A DNA stretch of 64,000 nucleotides from Thermothelomyces thermophilus ATCC 42464 (Eukaryota; Ascomycota; Sordariomycetes; Sordariales; Chaetomiaceae): assembly GCF_000226095.1 (NCBI RefSeq), contig NC_016477.1:2356001-2420000 (forward strand), read 5' to 3'. Below are positions 37,087 through 48,129 of this stretch, one piece after another (within the stretch, counting starts at the first letter, position 1; each line of letters begins with the position of its first letter). Both the position numbers and the translations under genes were made by a program. Below the pieces are notes generated by a model that was not told where the DNA came from, searched no databases, and saw only the letters and a list, made by a program, of their open reading frames with translations.

Positions 37087-37633
37087 GTTAGGAATGATGG
37101 GAACTGCTTGCGATGGCCGGTGTCAGGCTTAGCAAAAGCCATTTTTGTTTTGGCGTCTGGTGTTAAAGAACGGAATACCATTAGGGAACAGGAGCGACTT
37201 CAATGACTCATGGTTTGATAGCTTAAAATGGCGATTTTAGACATATCTGCTTTCGTTTGTCGTTAGGCCACCACTGTGACTACCCAGGTTTGCCGTGTTT
37301 ACGTGCTCAGGGGCCAAGTCAACAAGACGGCCCAGCAACGCATGGACGGGGATAACAACGCACGTCAAAAAGCGCCCCCAAGTTCGCTCAGCACATGCCG
37401 GTGGTCGTGCTTATTGGTCATCTGCGTGTAAGTGGCAGCAGCCTTTTTCCCCCGGAGTATTTAAGCACCCCCTCGCATTCTTCTTCGAATTAATTAATAG
37501 TTCGGTTCTTCTCCTTTTCGCTCCGAGACGTTTGGGTTTGAAGCAAGAGCTGTTCCCTTCTGTAATTTCGCTCGCCGGCTCCTTTCTCCATCATTTACCT
37601 TGCGGCTCGCCGTGCCTGCTTTCTTCGTCCACA
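37087..37633. promoter_or_regulatory. Spacer ADA2 / short-chain dehydrogenase
   Basis: 547 bp between tandem genes. It contains a T/C-rich stretch in the last 150 bp (TTCTTC and TTTTCGCTCC motifs), typical of fungal core promoters, and a TATTTAAG box at about 37458-37465. Confidence 0.5.
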
Positions 37634-39108
37634 ATGCCGGACAATACCGTCTATCTCATCACGGGTGCAAATAGGGGTGAGTGCGAGTTCCCTTCAAACA
37701 TCCACTTACGTGGTTTTTTGAGAACCGTCTGCGTCTTTCGAATACGCAAACCTGATCTCACAAATTCTTTCCGCTTTTTCTGTCATAATATATTTCCGAT
37801 TCTTTGCTTTTGATTCACTCTCCCTTTTGTTTTATTTTTTCCCATCTTGATAGCTCCGTCTATTTGCTTACCTCTACTCCCTGCTTTCCGGCCAATCCGC
37901 TGTTTGATTGACCGCTCCTGTTGTCATCCTCTGTTTCCCTCCCACTTTGCCGCACAGCTAGCTACAACCAGAAAACATGTTCATCTAATTAACTGCTCGC
38001 CCCGGCAATCTTGCTTATATGTCCTTTATTCCAATAGGCATCGGCCTTGCCGTGACGACTCTGCTCCTGAGCCGCCCCCACACGACCGTCATCGCCACCT
38101 CGCGCAACCCGTCCGCCTCGCTCGACCCGGCCTCCTTCCCCGAGGGCAAGATCCACCCGACCAGCCGGCTGATCCCCGTGCTCCTGGACGACGGCGACGA
38201 CCCGGCGCGGGCCGCCGACCCGGCGCGGGCGTCGCGCACGCTCGCGGCCCGGCTGCGCGACGAGCACGGCGTGACGGCGCTGGACGTGGTGATTGCCAAC
38301 GCGGGCGGGTCGACGTGCGCGGGCAACGTGCTCACCACGGACCCGGACGTGATGGGGCGCGACTTCCGTGTGAACGCGGCCGGCACGGCGCGGCTGTTCC
38401 AGGCCGTCTGGCCGCTGCTGGAATCCGGAGAAGAGACAAAGGAGAACAAGAAGAAGGACGAGGAAGAGGAGGAGGGGGGGAAAGGGGAGGAAGGTGGTCC
38501 GGCGGGGTGGGAGAAGAAGAAGTTTATCTACATCTCGAGTACGCTGGGGAGCATCGGGATCCTGGAAAGGGAGAGCATGCCGGGAATTGCCTACGGGATG
38601 AGCAAGGCGGCGGCGAATTGGTTCGTGCGCAAGGTCAGCGTGGAGCTGAAGGGGAAGCTGGTGGCTGGGGTCTTACATCCAGGGTGAGTGGTGCCACTGT
38701 CGGCTTTCCCTTTTGATTTTTTATTCTTTTTTCCTTTTTTTTCCTTTTTTTTCCCCTCTCGTTCCGTCCTTCCTTCCCCTCCTCCTTTCCTTCGCCCCTC
38801 AGAGCAAAATAAGGATTACTAATGTGGGTTACCTGCCACGTAATTATGTACCGTGTGTAGATGGGTGCAAACGGCATTGGGACAGATCCTGGCGGATGCG
38901 GTTGGGCGCAAGGAGCCGCCGATGACGGTGGAGCAGAGCGCCAAGTGTGTTGTTGAACAGGTACGGACGGTTTATCCCTTTTCCCTGCTTCGGCGAACAT
39001 GGTTTGGCTGACATGAGGCCTCCCATCTGCATTCCGTAGATTGACAACTGGACCCCTGACAAATCGGGTCAGTTCCTGTCGTATGACGGGAAACCGCTGC
39101 CGTGGTAG
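37634..39108 (+). CDS. Short-chain dehydrogenase/reductase with acidic insert
   Basis: Four exons, 37634-37676, 38038-38683, 38861-38960 and 39040-39108 (285 aa). The frame closes exactly at TAG. Intron 1 (361 nt) and intron 2 (177 nt) are long for this window and T/C-rich; intron 3 is 78 nt. The Rossmann motif TGANRGIG (10-17) is split by intron 1. NAG, the Ser of ISSTLGS and Tyr200/Lys204 (YGMSK) complete the SDR catalytic set. It resembles fungal ketoreductases of the norsolorinic-acid reductase group and many generic SDRs, so the substrate is unknown. A Glu/Lys/Gly-rich insert of about 30 residues (coded at about 38425-38523) lies before the ISS strand and is absent from ordinary SDRs. 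No secondary-metabolism genes are adjacent. Confidence 0.85.
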
Positions 39109-41666
39109 GCGACGGTTAGTTGAACCCTTGCAAGCCGGGTCCTTGACCCTGGGTAAGATAGATGGAGGAGAGTGCTCGGGAAGCAAGCCAGCGTCAGTTG
39201 GTGCTATTTACGATATGGTAGAAATGCTTATGAATTCATATTTCCCGAATAATTAGCAGAATTGATGAAGAGCTTCCATCGTGCGCCATCCGATGACTAA
39301 AAAAACGTGACCACTTTTTATTACTTCTTTCAAAGAATCCGGCATGCAGAAGAAAATACTTCCTGAGGCTAGCATAAAAATAGTATTAATCTTAATTGGT
39401 TGACTTAGGAGATGACAACTAGACTCTCCCCCCTTCAAATGTCTTGATTTATTATAAAATTGATATTTTAAAATTGTCTCGAACTTCGAAGAAACTCCTC
39501 TAGTATAGGTTAGTATTGAAGTTATAAGCTACCGCTATTAATTAACGTAATTCTTTTAGAATCCTGAAATTGTCATATTATTAACGGTTTTGTTTTGAAG
39601 TCAAGTTGACCTGGTAAAGGTTGTTAATATCTAAGAGTTTTTCAGCCCCCTAAGTGGCGTGCTAGGGTAGATTCCGCGGATTAATGTGCACTTAAAGATG
39701 GTTGAATAACGGCATGACTTAATTGCCCGTTTGTTCGGCGGATGACTCTGATGGCCCTCCTCATCTAGCTATCACGGAGTACACAAGGTAGGCAGTGGGA
39801 TGAAGATACCAGCCGCTACCATTCCCAAACTCGCTGAAGGAATCGGATGAGTTCTCGAGCTATTATCAGCCATATGGATCACATTCGCCCCCCTTCCCCC
39901 GGACCCTCATAAGGTCGCTCACAGAAAAGCAAGCAACACGATCTGGTCGTGGCCGAGCCTTGTGCTTGACCAGGGCCGCGACGAGAGCCCGGCCGAGCAC
40001 TTTGTACTGTACAAGCAACGCGTCCAGAACCAAACACTCTCCCCTGGCGCCACTTTCGAGATTCACTTCTGTGGCTGATGATAACATCGGGGCTTCAGTT
40101 GAGCCACAACCAGATATCAAGCAATCAGTACTCCGTACAGAGTATGTACTGTACTTCGTAATAGTATAATGATGTGCACACTGTTTTCCCCAGGGTGCGT
40201 GGCTAAGCGGACTTCAGAAGGAGGCTCTTCGAGTCTATCGCTCTGCTAACTTGAGAAGAACCGAGCTTCGAAGCTGCCACGAATATTGTCAGGAATCTGT
40301 ATCAAGGTTTCTCTTGTGGGAGTGGGCAGATATGCGGGGCATCCACGTTGGCTCTAACTCGCAAGCGTTTCTCGATGTTTGTGGAAAGCGCAACCCCCGC
40401 TCTCAGGCAGCTCATGAAGCACAGACCGCGACAGCTGACGACGAGAAATTCCTTCTCGGCCCAACGCACGTGGAGCCTCCGCGGCCCTGATCTGTGCTCG
40501 AGAGCGCTTACGGTGCAGTTACGGGCATGAGTTTGCATGGAATGTCTGAGTGCTGAGGGTCCAGTGGCGTTTATTGCGAAGATCCGGGACAGGAGCTGTC
40601 CCGGTTGTCGTTTCAAGGCGGCGATGATGATCCACTCCCACGCAACAAGGGTCTCGACATCCCTGCCTCGCCGGCAGCCCGTTACTGGGCCAGAAAGCTC
40701 GAGGCGCTAAGGGCCCCTCTTGGGGGGCACCCCACTCACGCACTCACGGGCCTGGCTCGAGCAATGATGGCCACTGGTGGCCTTTCGAGAGACTGAGATG
40801 GTGTCGCACTCGCCAGTTTCCAGGTTTTCCATCAAAGAACAGTACCTTTTTTTTTTCTTTACCCGTGCCATACCCACATTCAACTTCTTCCAGAGGTTTG
40901 GCTGTTTCTGTGAGTGAAAGCTTAGCACGACGATTCCTGCGAGCCCAGGCACTGAGTTTTGTGCGAAATTACTAGCTTTCTTTGGACCTTAGTTTGGTTA
41001 TCGCTTTGGGCCCGCCATTTGTTTTGGCGGGGCTCTTTTTCATTATTCCCTAGCAACCAGAGAGACCCGGGGACCGAAGAAGAAGAACAACGGGGCATCT
41101 TTAAGATCGGTTTCGATAGACATTGCGTACATTACGGAGCGCAACCGCCCGGGACGACCGACTTCTCGACTCGAATGCAGTTGTCGCCAACGACGGCCCC
41201 TGAATTGACGCCGTGCCTTGCGACGGCTGCTCCGACCAGCGCCAAGATCAACGCCCTTCTGGGCCGCCGATCATCCTGATCCCCCCAGGGTCGAATGTCT
41301 CGGGCCGAGTCTTGGCTCCTCCGTCGCAACAGCTGCCCGCACCTCGCAGAGGAACCTACACCATTCCGTGCATAGTCGAGTTCGAGCAGACTCTCTCCGT
41401 TGTGGTATCGCGATCTCTGAGCTGGCTCATCCTTTTCCTTCTGCAGGACATCCCATCAACATCATCCCTTCAGCGGCACCTCGACCGACGCCTTTGGCCC
41501 ATGCCGTCTCACACACACGTTTACAGCGAAAACGACCTCTTCGCAAAGCATCTTGCGAGCCATCGTAGCTCCCTTCGCTGCACCCGGTCTTCCTAGTCCA
41601 GCGCGCAACCCCAGACCGTTGGTGCAGTGACGCCCCCAGCCGCTCTTCGGCTCCCTGGGCCCCGCC
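39109..41666. other. 2.6-kb spacer with AT-rich core
   Basis: The part at about 39210-39660 is clearly AT-rich, with many TTAATTA-like words and no open frame. It could be a decayed repeat, but I cannot name a family. A GTAC-rich element lies at 40127-40160. The last 350 bp, which precede the NIPA gene, are C/T-rich and look like its promoter and 5' UTR. Short open frames there are treated as chance. Confidence 0.5.
40127..40160. repeat. GTAC-rich palindromic element
   Basis: The element contains AGTACTCCGTACAGAG followed by TATGTACTGTACTTCGTA. Parts recur at 12093-12117, 18119-18130, 25596-25613 and 53253-53264, all in intergenic DNA. Confidence 0.6.
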
Positions 41667-43768
41667 ATGGAGAGCGCAGCGCAAGCCCTCAGCCATGTCC
41701 ACGACCTGTACGTCCGCTCCGGCGGCATTGCCCCTTCGGGCACACAGAGGCCGCCGGCGTTCAAGGCGATCGGCATAGGGTTGGCGGTGGGATCGGGAGC
41801 CTTCATTGGGACCTCGTTCGTGCTCAAGAAGGTCGGGCTGCTGAAGGCCAACGAGAAGTACAACGAAGTCGCCGGCGAAGGGTACGGATACCTCAAGAAC
41901 TTCTACTGGTGGGCCGGCATGATCCTCATGATCCTGGGCGAGGGCCTCAACTTTGCCGCCTACGCTTTTACGGATGCCATCCTGGTCACGCCGCTGGGGG
42001 CGCTTTCGGTCGTCATTACCACCATTCTCTCGGCCATCTTCTTGAAGGAGCGCCTGAGCCTGGTCGGTAAAGTCGCTTGCTTCCTGTGCATCGTCGGCTC
42101 CGTGGTCATCGTCATGAACGCGCCCGAGTCGTCGTCGGTCAGCAACATTCAGGAGATGCAGGGTTTTGTCATTCACCCGGCATTCCTGACATACGCTGGC
42201 GTCATCATTGTGGGCTCCGCGATCGCCGCCTTCTGGCTCGGCCCAAAGTATGGGAGCAAGAACATGCTGGTATACATCTCCATCTGCAGCTGGATCGGCG
42301 GCCTTAGCGTCGTTGCGACCCAGGGACTGGGCGCGGCCATCGTTGCGCAGGCGAGCGGTACGCCGCAGTTTAATCAGTGGTTTCTCTACGTCCTGCTGGT
42401 TTTCGTCATCGGGACGCTCCTGACCGAGATCATCTTTCTGAATGTGAGAACTGTCCAGTCTTCCGTGTTCCGTCGCGTGGCCGTGTTTTGCTGACCGGGG
42501 CGCAGAAAGCGCTCAACATCTTCAACGCCGCCCTGGTTACGCCCACATACTACGTTTACTTCACGACTACAACCATCATCAGCTCGGCCGTCCTGTTTCG
42601 AGGTTTCAAGGGGACTCCGACCTCCATCGTCACGATGGTCAACGGGTTCTTGACCATCTGCGCCGGTGTTGTCCTGCTTCAGCTGTCCAAATCCGCCAAG
42701 GACGTCCCCGACGCTGCCGTATTTTCTGGAGACTTGGACCAGATCCACACCATCGCCGAGCAGGAACAGCCGGAAACGGAGCCCAAGGCGGATGCCATCA
42801 GGGGCACGGCCGCCATCGTCAGGAGGTTGTCTTCTGCCAGACAGAAGATGGAGCTTGACGAACTCAAGCGGATGCACGAAGAGAAGCTCCAGGAGAGCCT
42901 CGCACCCGTGACCGAGAACGGCGCGCCTCAGTACGAGTGGGACGGGATCAGGCGCCGGCGGACCACGACCTTCAGCACCCACAGATCCAGAACAGGCACT
43001 CCAGGGTCCACCCACCTCGCGCCGCCGACACCACACCCGCCCCTAGGCTGGTCGCACTTCCCGACGGAGGAGGAGCTGGCCGAAGCAAACAGGCCCATCT
43101 CCCCGGCCCTGTCCAGCATCGTCGGCACCATCCGCACGAGAGCACGCAGCGTCCTCCTCCCCGGCCATCCCGACTTCCGTCCCAAAACCCCCGACGCCAA
43201 CAAGGTACAGAGCCCGATGCACCCCGTCCAGCTTACCTCCGTCGCCGTCGCCGGCTCCAAACCCGCCACGTCGACCGACGACTACGACACCCCGCCAGGC
43301 ACCGCCAGCTCCTCGGCCCGCCGCATCCAGTTCGGCGGCCTTCCTACCCGCAACATCTCGGACGCCAGCAAAGAGGAGGACGCCTCCTCCGTCCCACCAA
43401 CCCCGCCCCCGCACGCCACCGCGCGCCGCCAGTTCTCCTTCCAGAGTATGTTCAGACGCCACCAGCACGACAGCCGAACCACCAGCAGCAGGGACGGCGC
43501 ACCGGCCGATCGCCACCGTCCGGGCTCATCCCGCCCGACCTCCTCCCGCCACGGCATCTCCTCGCGGGGGTATTCTAGTCCGCATGTCCACGGCGCGACC
43601 GAGGAGGAGACCCTGGGGCTGGTCCAAGGAGATTCCAACGCCTCGGGCACCGACGAGCTGTCGGTTCCCGCTTTGCGGAGATACGCTGGTGATGACGACG
43701 ATGGTGATGACAACAACGACCACCTTGACCATAACAACAACCACGGCCGTGAGTATCATAGCGACAAG

Positions 43769-43803
<35 letters not shown>

Positions 43804-44170
43804 AGATGACGGGGGGTACGCTAGAAAGGGGTATCGCGGCGACGGGGACCGCGCGGGCGCGTCCCGGCTGTACGGGCACAGCATCACCAGGGGGTATACC
43901 GCCGCTCCGAGGAGGACGAGTGTGCCGAGGTCATGGCGTAGAGATGAGGAACATGACATGATTGGGTTGGGTTTGGGGGTGGATGAGAAGCGCGCCGGCG
44001 AGGTCCGGCAAGAGAAGGAGGAGAAGAGGGGGAGGTCACGCAAGAGGGGAGGAACTCGGGATGCCGGTCTTGATGACCGGTCGCGCAGCGCTGGCGAAGA
44101 GGAAGATAAGCCGCCGCCGCCGCCGCCTCATGGAGGGACGTATCGAGGGAAACCGGGTGCTTTCATATAA
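41667..44170 (+). CDS. NIPA-type magnesium transporter with long cytosolic tail
   Basis: Two exons, 41667-42443 and 42506-44170, with a 62-nt intron (GTGAGA donor, CTGAC branch, GCAG acceptor). The product is 813 aa. The first 330 residues or so form the DUF803/NIPA fold with about nine hydrophobic helices. These include GTSFVLKKVGL, the WWAGMILMILGEGLNFAAYAF helix, LVTPLGALSVVI and, in exon 2, ALVTPTYYVYFTT. Human NIPA1/NIPA2 carry Mg2+ across membranes; fungal members are thought to do likewise. The remaining 480 or so residues are disordered and rich in Ser, Pro, Arg and His. They include a run of about 12 Asp followed by EDD near 43769-43805, and a KPPPPPPHGG motif near the end. The tail may be regulatory. 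Membrane location (plasma or endosomal) is not shown by the sequence. Confidence 0.9.
43769..43803 (+). repeat. (GAC)n microsatellite coding poly-Asp in the NIPA tail
   Basis: About 12 uninterrupted GAC codons inside the disordered tail. On the minus strand it reads as a poly-Val/Arg/Ser repeat in chance frames. Confidence 0.9.
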
Positions 44171-45574
44171 GGGGCCGAGTTTCCTCTTTTTGTTGTGTTA
44201 TAACGGGATCGCGCGGGCGTGGCATGACGACATGACGTTTGAACGAGAAGGGCCCTTTTGGTGGCCTATACAAGACATCTCGAACATTTCCTGGATCGTG
44301 TTTTTGGCTCTTTGTCTGGTCAGGGCGGGTTGCGGTTGCTGCATACACACGTTGCTCGATTGCATGAGCGGGCGGGTGGGGGGCTGAGCATCGTGGATCT
44401 CATTCTTTCTTCTCCATGATCTCGATTCTGCACGGATCAACTCTGTATATATATATAGACGGTGTCATGTACGACTGGGTGTATATGTATGTACATCATG
44501 AGTGGGGTGGCATTGCCCTGTACGCGATTTTTGGCCTGGCAGAAGTCGGGGGTAGTGAACGGTTATGTCGGCTTCAGACAGCACATCAAGTACTACACGA
44601 GTCGTTTATTGAACAATAAATATGCTCTCATCGCGGGTTGACAAGACAACCTATCGCCTGAAACCTGCAACTCGGTGATGTTGCCCAGCCGAGCGTAGGT
44701 ATGTACATACATACCTAATTGTCGAAAGCAAAAGCGACGCCGCAATTGCCTGCCAGCAATTGCACCTTAAGTATGGGTATTCTGACAGTAATTGCCAACC
44801 TCTATTCATGTGCTACCAAAAAAGCCTGGGTTCGACCCCTGTCACTGCTTAAACCGCACCAAACCCCGGTGTCGACGATGATTTTTGGCTATTATGGAAA
44901 CAATTGCCCGGCATTCAAAAGCCTCAGAACTCGTATTCGATACTCTTTAAAACATCTCTGGTAGTATCCAAGCCACTAGGCCGCCGACAAAGGCAATGCA
45001 AGCCGTAACATCACCCTGACGCCGATGATTCAAAAAAGTGTCGACAAGCGCGCCGTGCCCTCCACCCAGAGTAACTAGTCACCCATCTTATAGCTTATCC
45101 TTCGCGGACCGAGATGTAAACTCGCTAGTCAACGAACACGGGACGATCGTTTCGGGCCTCTTTGGACTTGTCGCTCAGGGCACAAGACGGCGAGATCTCG
45201 TACGTGCCGGAAGGTCAAGGAGTCATCTGACGATCGAAACCGCCGCAAAGCCCGCCCACCACTTCTCAGGTTCATTCCTGCTCCCCCCCCCCCCCCCCCC
45301 CCACCTCGTAGACCTCTCCGGGCGCATGTATCGGCTCCCCATAACGTCGACAAGAGATAGCGGGATCATCTGTGTACCGCGCCAATATTCGTAGAGTAAA
45401 ATGCTGCACGTGCGTGTGCGCGTGTGAATGCGTAAAGAAAACATGGGGGAATCTCCCAGACCACATGCTGAAATCCAGGAAAAATAGAAACCAACTAAAC
45501 GCCATGCTATGCAACGATGCCGTGGTAGGCCTCCCGAAACTCGAGGCTGAACGAACAGCCGGCGGCCATGGTTT
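44171..45574. other. Convergent 3' spacer with C20 tract
   Basis: 1.4 kb between converging genes. It has TATATATATA at about 44449-44458, a palindrome of TAGGTATGTACATACATACC type at 44697-44718, and a run of 20 C at 45283-45302. No supported gene is present. A TTCGACCCC string at about 44831 looks tRNA-like, but no cloverleaf forms around it. Confidence 0.55.
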
Positions 45575-45784
45575 CTACCAATCGGCGGCCCAGCCGTTCT
45601 CCTGGAGAAACTCCTCGCAAGCCTGCTTGAGGTCGAGGTTGGGCCTCAGATCGGAGATGTAGAGCGGCTCTCGGGTCAGCGGGTCATGGGGGTGGCGGCG
45701 CAGGTGCTCGACAATCGACGCGCGCTCGTAGGACTTGCCGGATTTTGTCTGATTAGAGCCACCCGCGTTAGCCAGTGATCAACC

Positions 45785-45819
<35 letters not shown>

Positions 45820-46722
45820 GACAAAAGAAGAAAAGTCAACACCAGTAACGAGAGAACGGCCACTTACGATGACGGGGTCGACCATGACGCAGAAGCTGAT
45901 GTCGTCAATGGCCCAGTCGGGCACCGTCCGCCGCTTCTCGCTCGCCGGGCGGGCCTTCTCAAAGACCTCCCGCATCCTCGCGATCTTGGCGTCCCACTCG
46001 GCCGCCACCTCCTTCCTGGCCTCCTCGCCGCCACCGCCGCCGTCGCCGCCGTTGCCGTCCTCCCCCCCATCCTCCTCCTGCTGCTGCCGCCCGACCTCCC
46101 GGACGGCCGCGTCCCTCTCGCGCTCGAGCAGGCGGAGCACCTCGGCCTCGAGGTCGGCGTCCTCGCGGACGCGGCGGCGCTCGGCGGCGTCCCAGGCCTC
46201 CTTCTTGCACCGCAGCACGTGGGCGGTGAGGGTGCCGAGGCTCTTGTCGGCGGCCTTGGCGCCCAGGGCGTGGGCGGTGCGGGCGTGCAGCAGGGCGTCG
46301 TCGTAGGCGCGCAGCGCCAGGTGCGCCTGCGACAGCGAGTAGTGTGCCTTGATGCTGTCGGGCGAGAGGCGCAGGCACGCCGTGCAGTCGGCCACCGCGC
46401 TGTCCCACTGGCCCAGCTTGAGCCGCGCCATGGCCCGGTTGGTGTACAGGGCCGGATTGTTGGGGTCGGAGATGAGCCTGCCCGAGGGGGGAAAGCCGCG
46501 CGGGGAGGAAAACGGGCGGAAGAGTCAGCTTATTCTCGGGGGCCGGGGGGAGGGGGGCTTGAATTGCTTCCGAGGTACCAGAAAGAGAGGGAGGAAGGGA
46601 GGAAGAACGAGGAAGGGAGGAGGGGAGGCTTACGCCTGCGAGTAGAGAGCTTCGGCCATCACGTAATCGCCGGCTTGGAAGCGGCGGTTGCCCTCCTCTT
46701 TGAGCTGGATAGATTTCGCCAT
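45575..46722 (-). CDS. CHIP/STUB1-like TPR and U-box E3 ubiquitin ligase
   Basis: Three exons, 46722-46634, 46477-45868 and 45748-45575 (290 aa), with introns of 156 and 119 nt. TPR repeats cover about residues 1-110 (KEEGNRRFQAGDYVMAEALYSQA, NPALYTNRAMARLKLGQW, KAHYSLSQAHLALRAYDDAL). A charged helical linker with a Gly/Asp-rich loop (about 115-185) follows. The U-box is at about 214-288, with VPDWAIDDISF, DPVITKSGKSYER and the terminal LQENGWAADW. CHIP binds the EEVD tails of Hsp70/Hsp90 through its TPR domain and ubiquitinates misfolded clients through its U-box. Domain order and size match human STUB1 (303 aa). Intron 2 carries a (GA)15 microsatellite. It is cytosolic. Confidence 0.93.
45788..45818. 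repeat. (GA)n microsatellite in CHIP intron 2
   Basis: About 15 GA units on the plus strand. In the sense direction it is a CT-rich tract inside the intron, upstream of the acceptor. Confidence 0.9.
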
Positions 46723-48129
46723 TTCTTTGATCTTGTCTCTGTCCTTGAGAATAGCGTGTCGCTATGGCATGGTCTGCGAGAGGAGGGCGGAAATCCAGGC
46801 TCGAATGGCGCAGAGAAGGTGGCGCTCCGTGTTTTGAGGCCGAGACGAACTTACAACCAGGCCGAAAATCGCAAGCGCGGGCTCAGAGGAATCGTTGTGC
46901 CGGGTCGGATGATGCGTCGGGATGGATTTGCAGTCGGGCTCTCGGAGTCGATGAATCAGGCGGTTCATGCCCCTAACGAAGATCTGTGTGCGTAGCTAAG
47001 AACGCTCAGGCGGGAGGACCGGAGAGTCCAAGTCTTGGAGGAGACTCGTGTCGGTTATGAGGTAGTTCTGAGCTCTATGCTGCAGTGTCTCTCGGCATAC
47101 ACTACCTACAGCTCGTTCGGTGGGCTCAAGGTATGTATGTACGAATTAATGTCTTGTCAAGCGCTGTGTCGGCCGCCATTTCGGAAGCCCATCGCAGCTC
47201 TGGTGGGGCACAACACGGCTCATTTTCACCCCGCGAGCTCCCGCAGCAGCCCGGCAGCTATGTGTGCATAGGTAGTGGGGTACCCACTGGAATCCGGATT
47301 TGTCAAAGGTCCACGAAGTTTCTAGAAGTCGGCGCCTCCGGTCACTTCTCCGTTTCGGCGAGGATGCCAATGGATGTGATAGCTCCGGAAGAGTCGATTT
47401 TGTTGGGGAGGGAAAGGAGGGGGGGGGGGGGGGGGGGGGGAAACACGGAAGGTCACCGACAAGATAAGCAGGTAGACCGTCTTCGCCTGGTGCGTCTTCT
47501 CTTCGGGGTGCGCTGCTGGAAGAGGTTGGGAGGACCTGCGACCCGACCAGGCAAACGAAGCGACCTTGCAGAAAGCTCCACGGTGCCACGGTGCTCATGC
47601 ATCAGGGTGCATCGCTATCGTCCGTGCTATCGAGACCATCCTGCCAAACTCGGAGTGAAATGCAATTCCGTCACCAGCATCGCACTCGGACGTTCTGCGC
47701 CCCTGGCCATCTCTTGGCTGGCAAATCATGTTGACTTCGATCGAGACGCGGCTTCGGCGCATCAAAGGTTGCCTTGAGCGGCCAAGACCCAGCCTCAATA
47801 GCTGACGCGGAGAAGTGCAGCCGAGGGCGCTGCCTTTCACGATGCGCGGAGCTGGAAGCAACAGTGTTGGAATTACTGCGCAGCTGGTTGGGATCCAGTT
47901 GCGTGACCCTCTAGGCATTCCCAACGGATCGCTCCAGGCAGCAGTTTTACTGGAGCGGGGAACAGCCCTACGAGGCCGCCTGCAATGAAGCAACACGCAA
48001 GGGAAATGCGGGGTGAATGAGAGAGAGGACTTGGGGGCAACGACTCATAAGTTCCCGCTCATTGAACCAACGCCGTGACAACACCGACAACACGCAACAA
48101 GCTGGCGCCGCCAGCAAGCAGGCAACAAG
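46723..48129. other. Divergent spacer CHIP-like gene / DUF7730-like gene
   Basis: 1.4 kb with no supported gene. A run of 22 G is at 47419-47440. A 230-codon open frame (47085-47777) crosses it and is poly-Gly in its middle, so it is best read as chance. Confidence 0.55.

Noticed and set aside
44790-44860. tRNA-like TTCGACCCC string
   Set aside because: The flanks do not pair into T, D or acceptor stems, and no anticodon arm can be drawn.
47085-47777. 230-codon open frame on the plus strand
   Set aside because: It has no domain, contains a poly-Gly run from the G22 homopolymer, overlaps another frame on the minus strand, and sits in promoter space.
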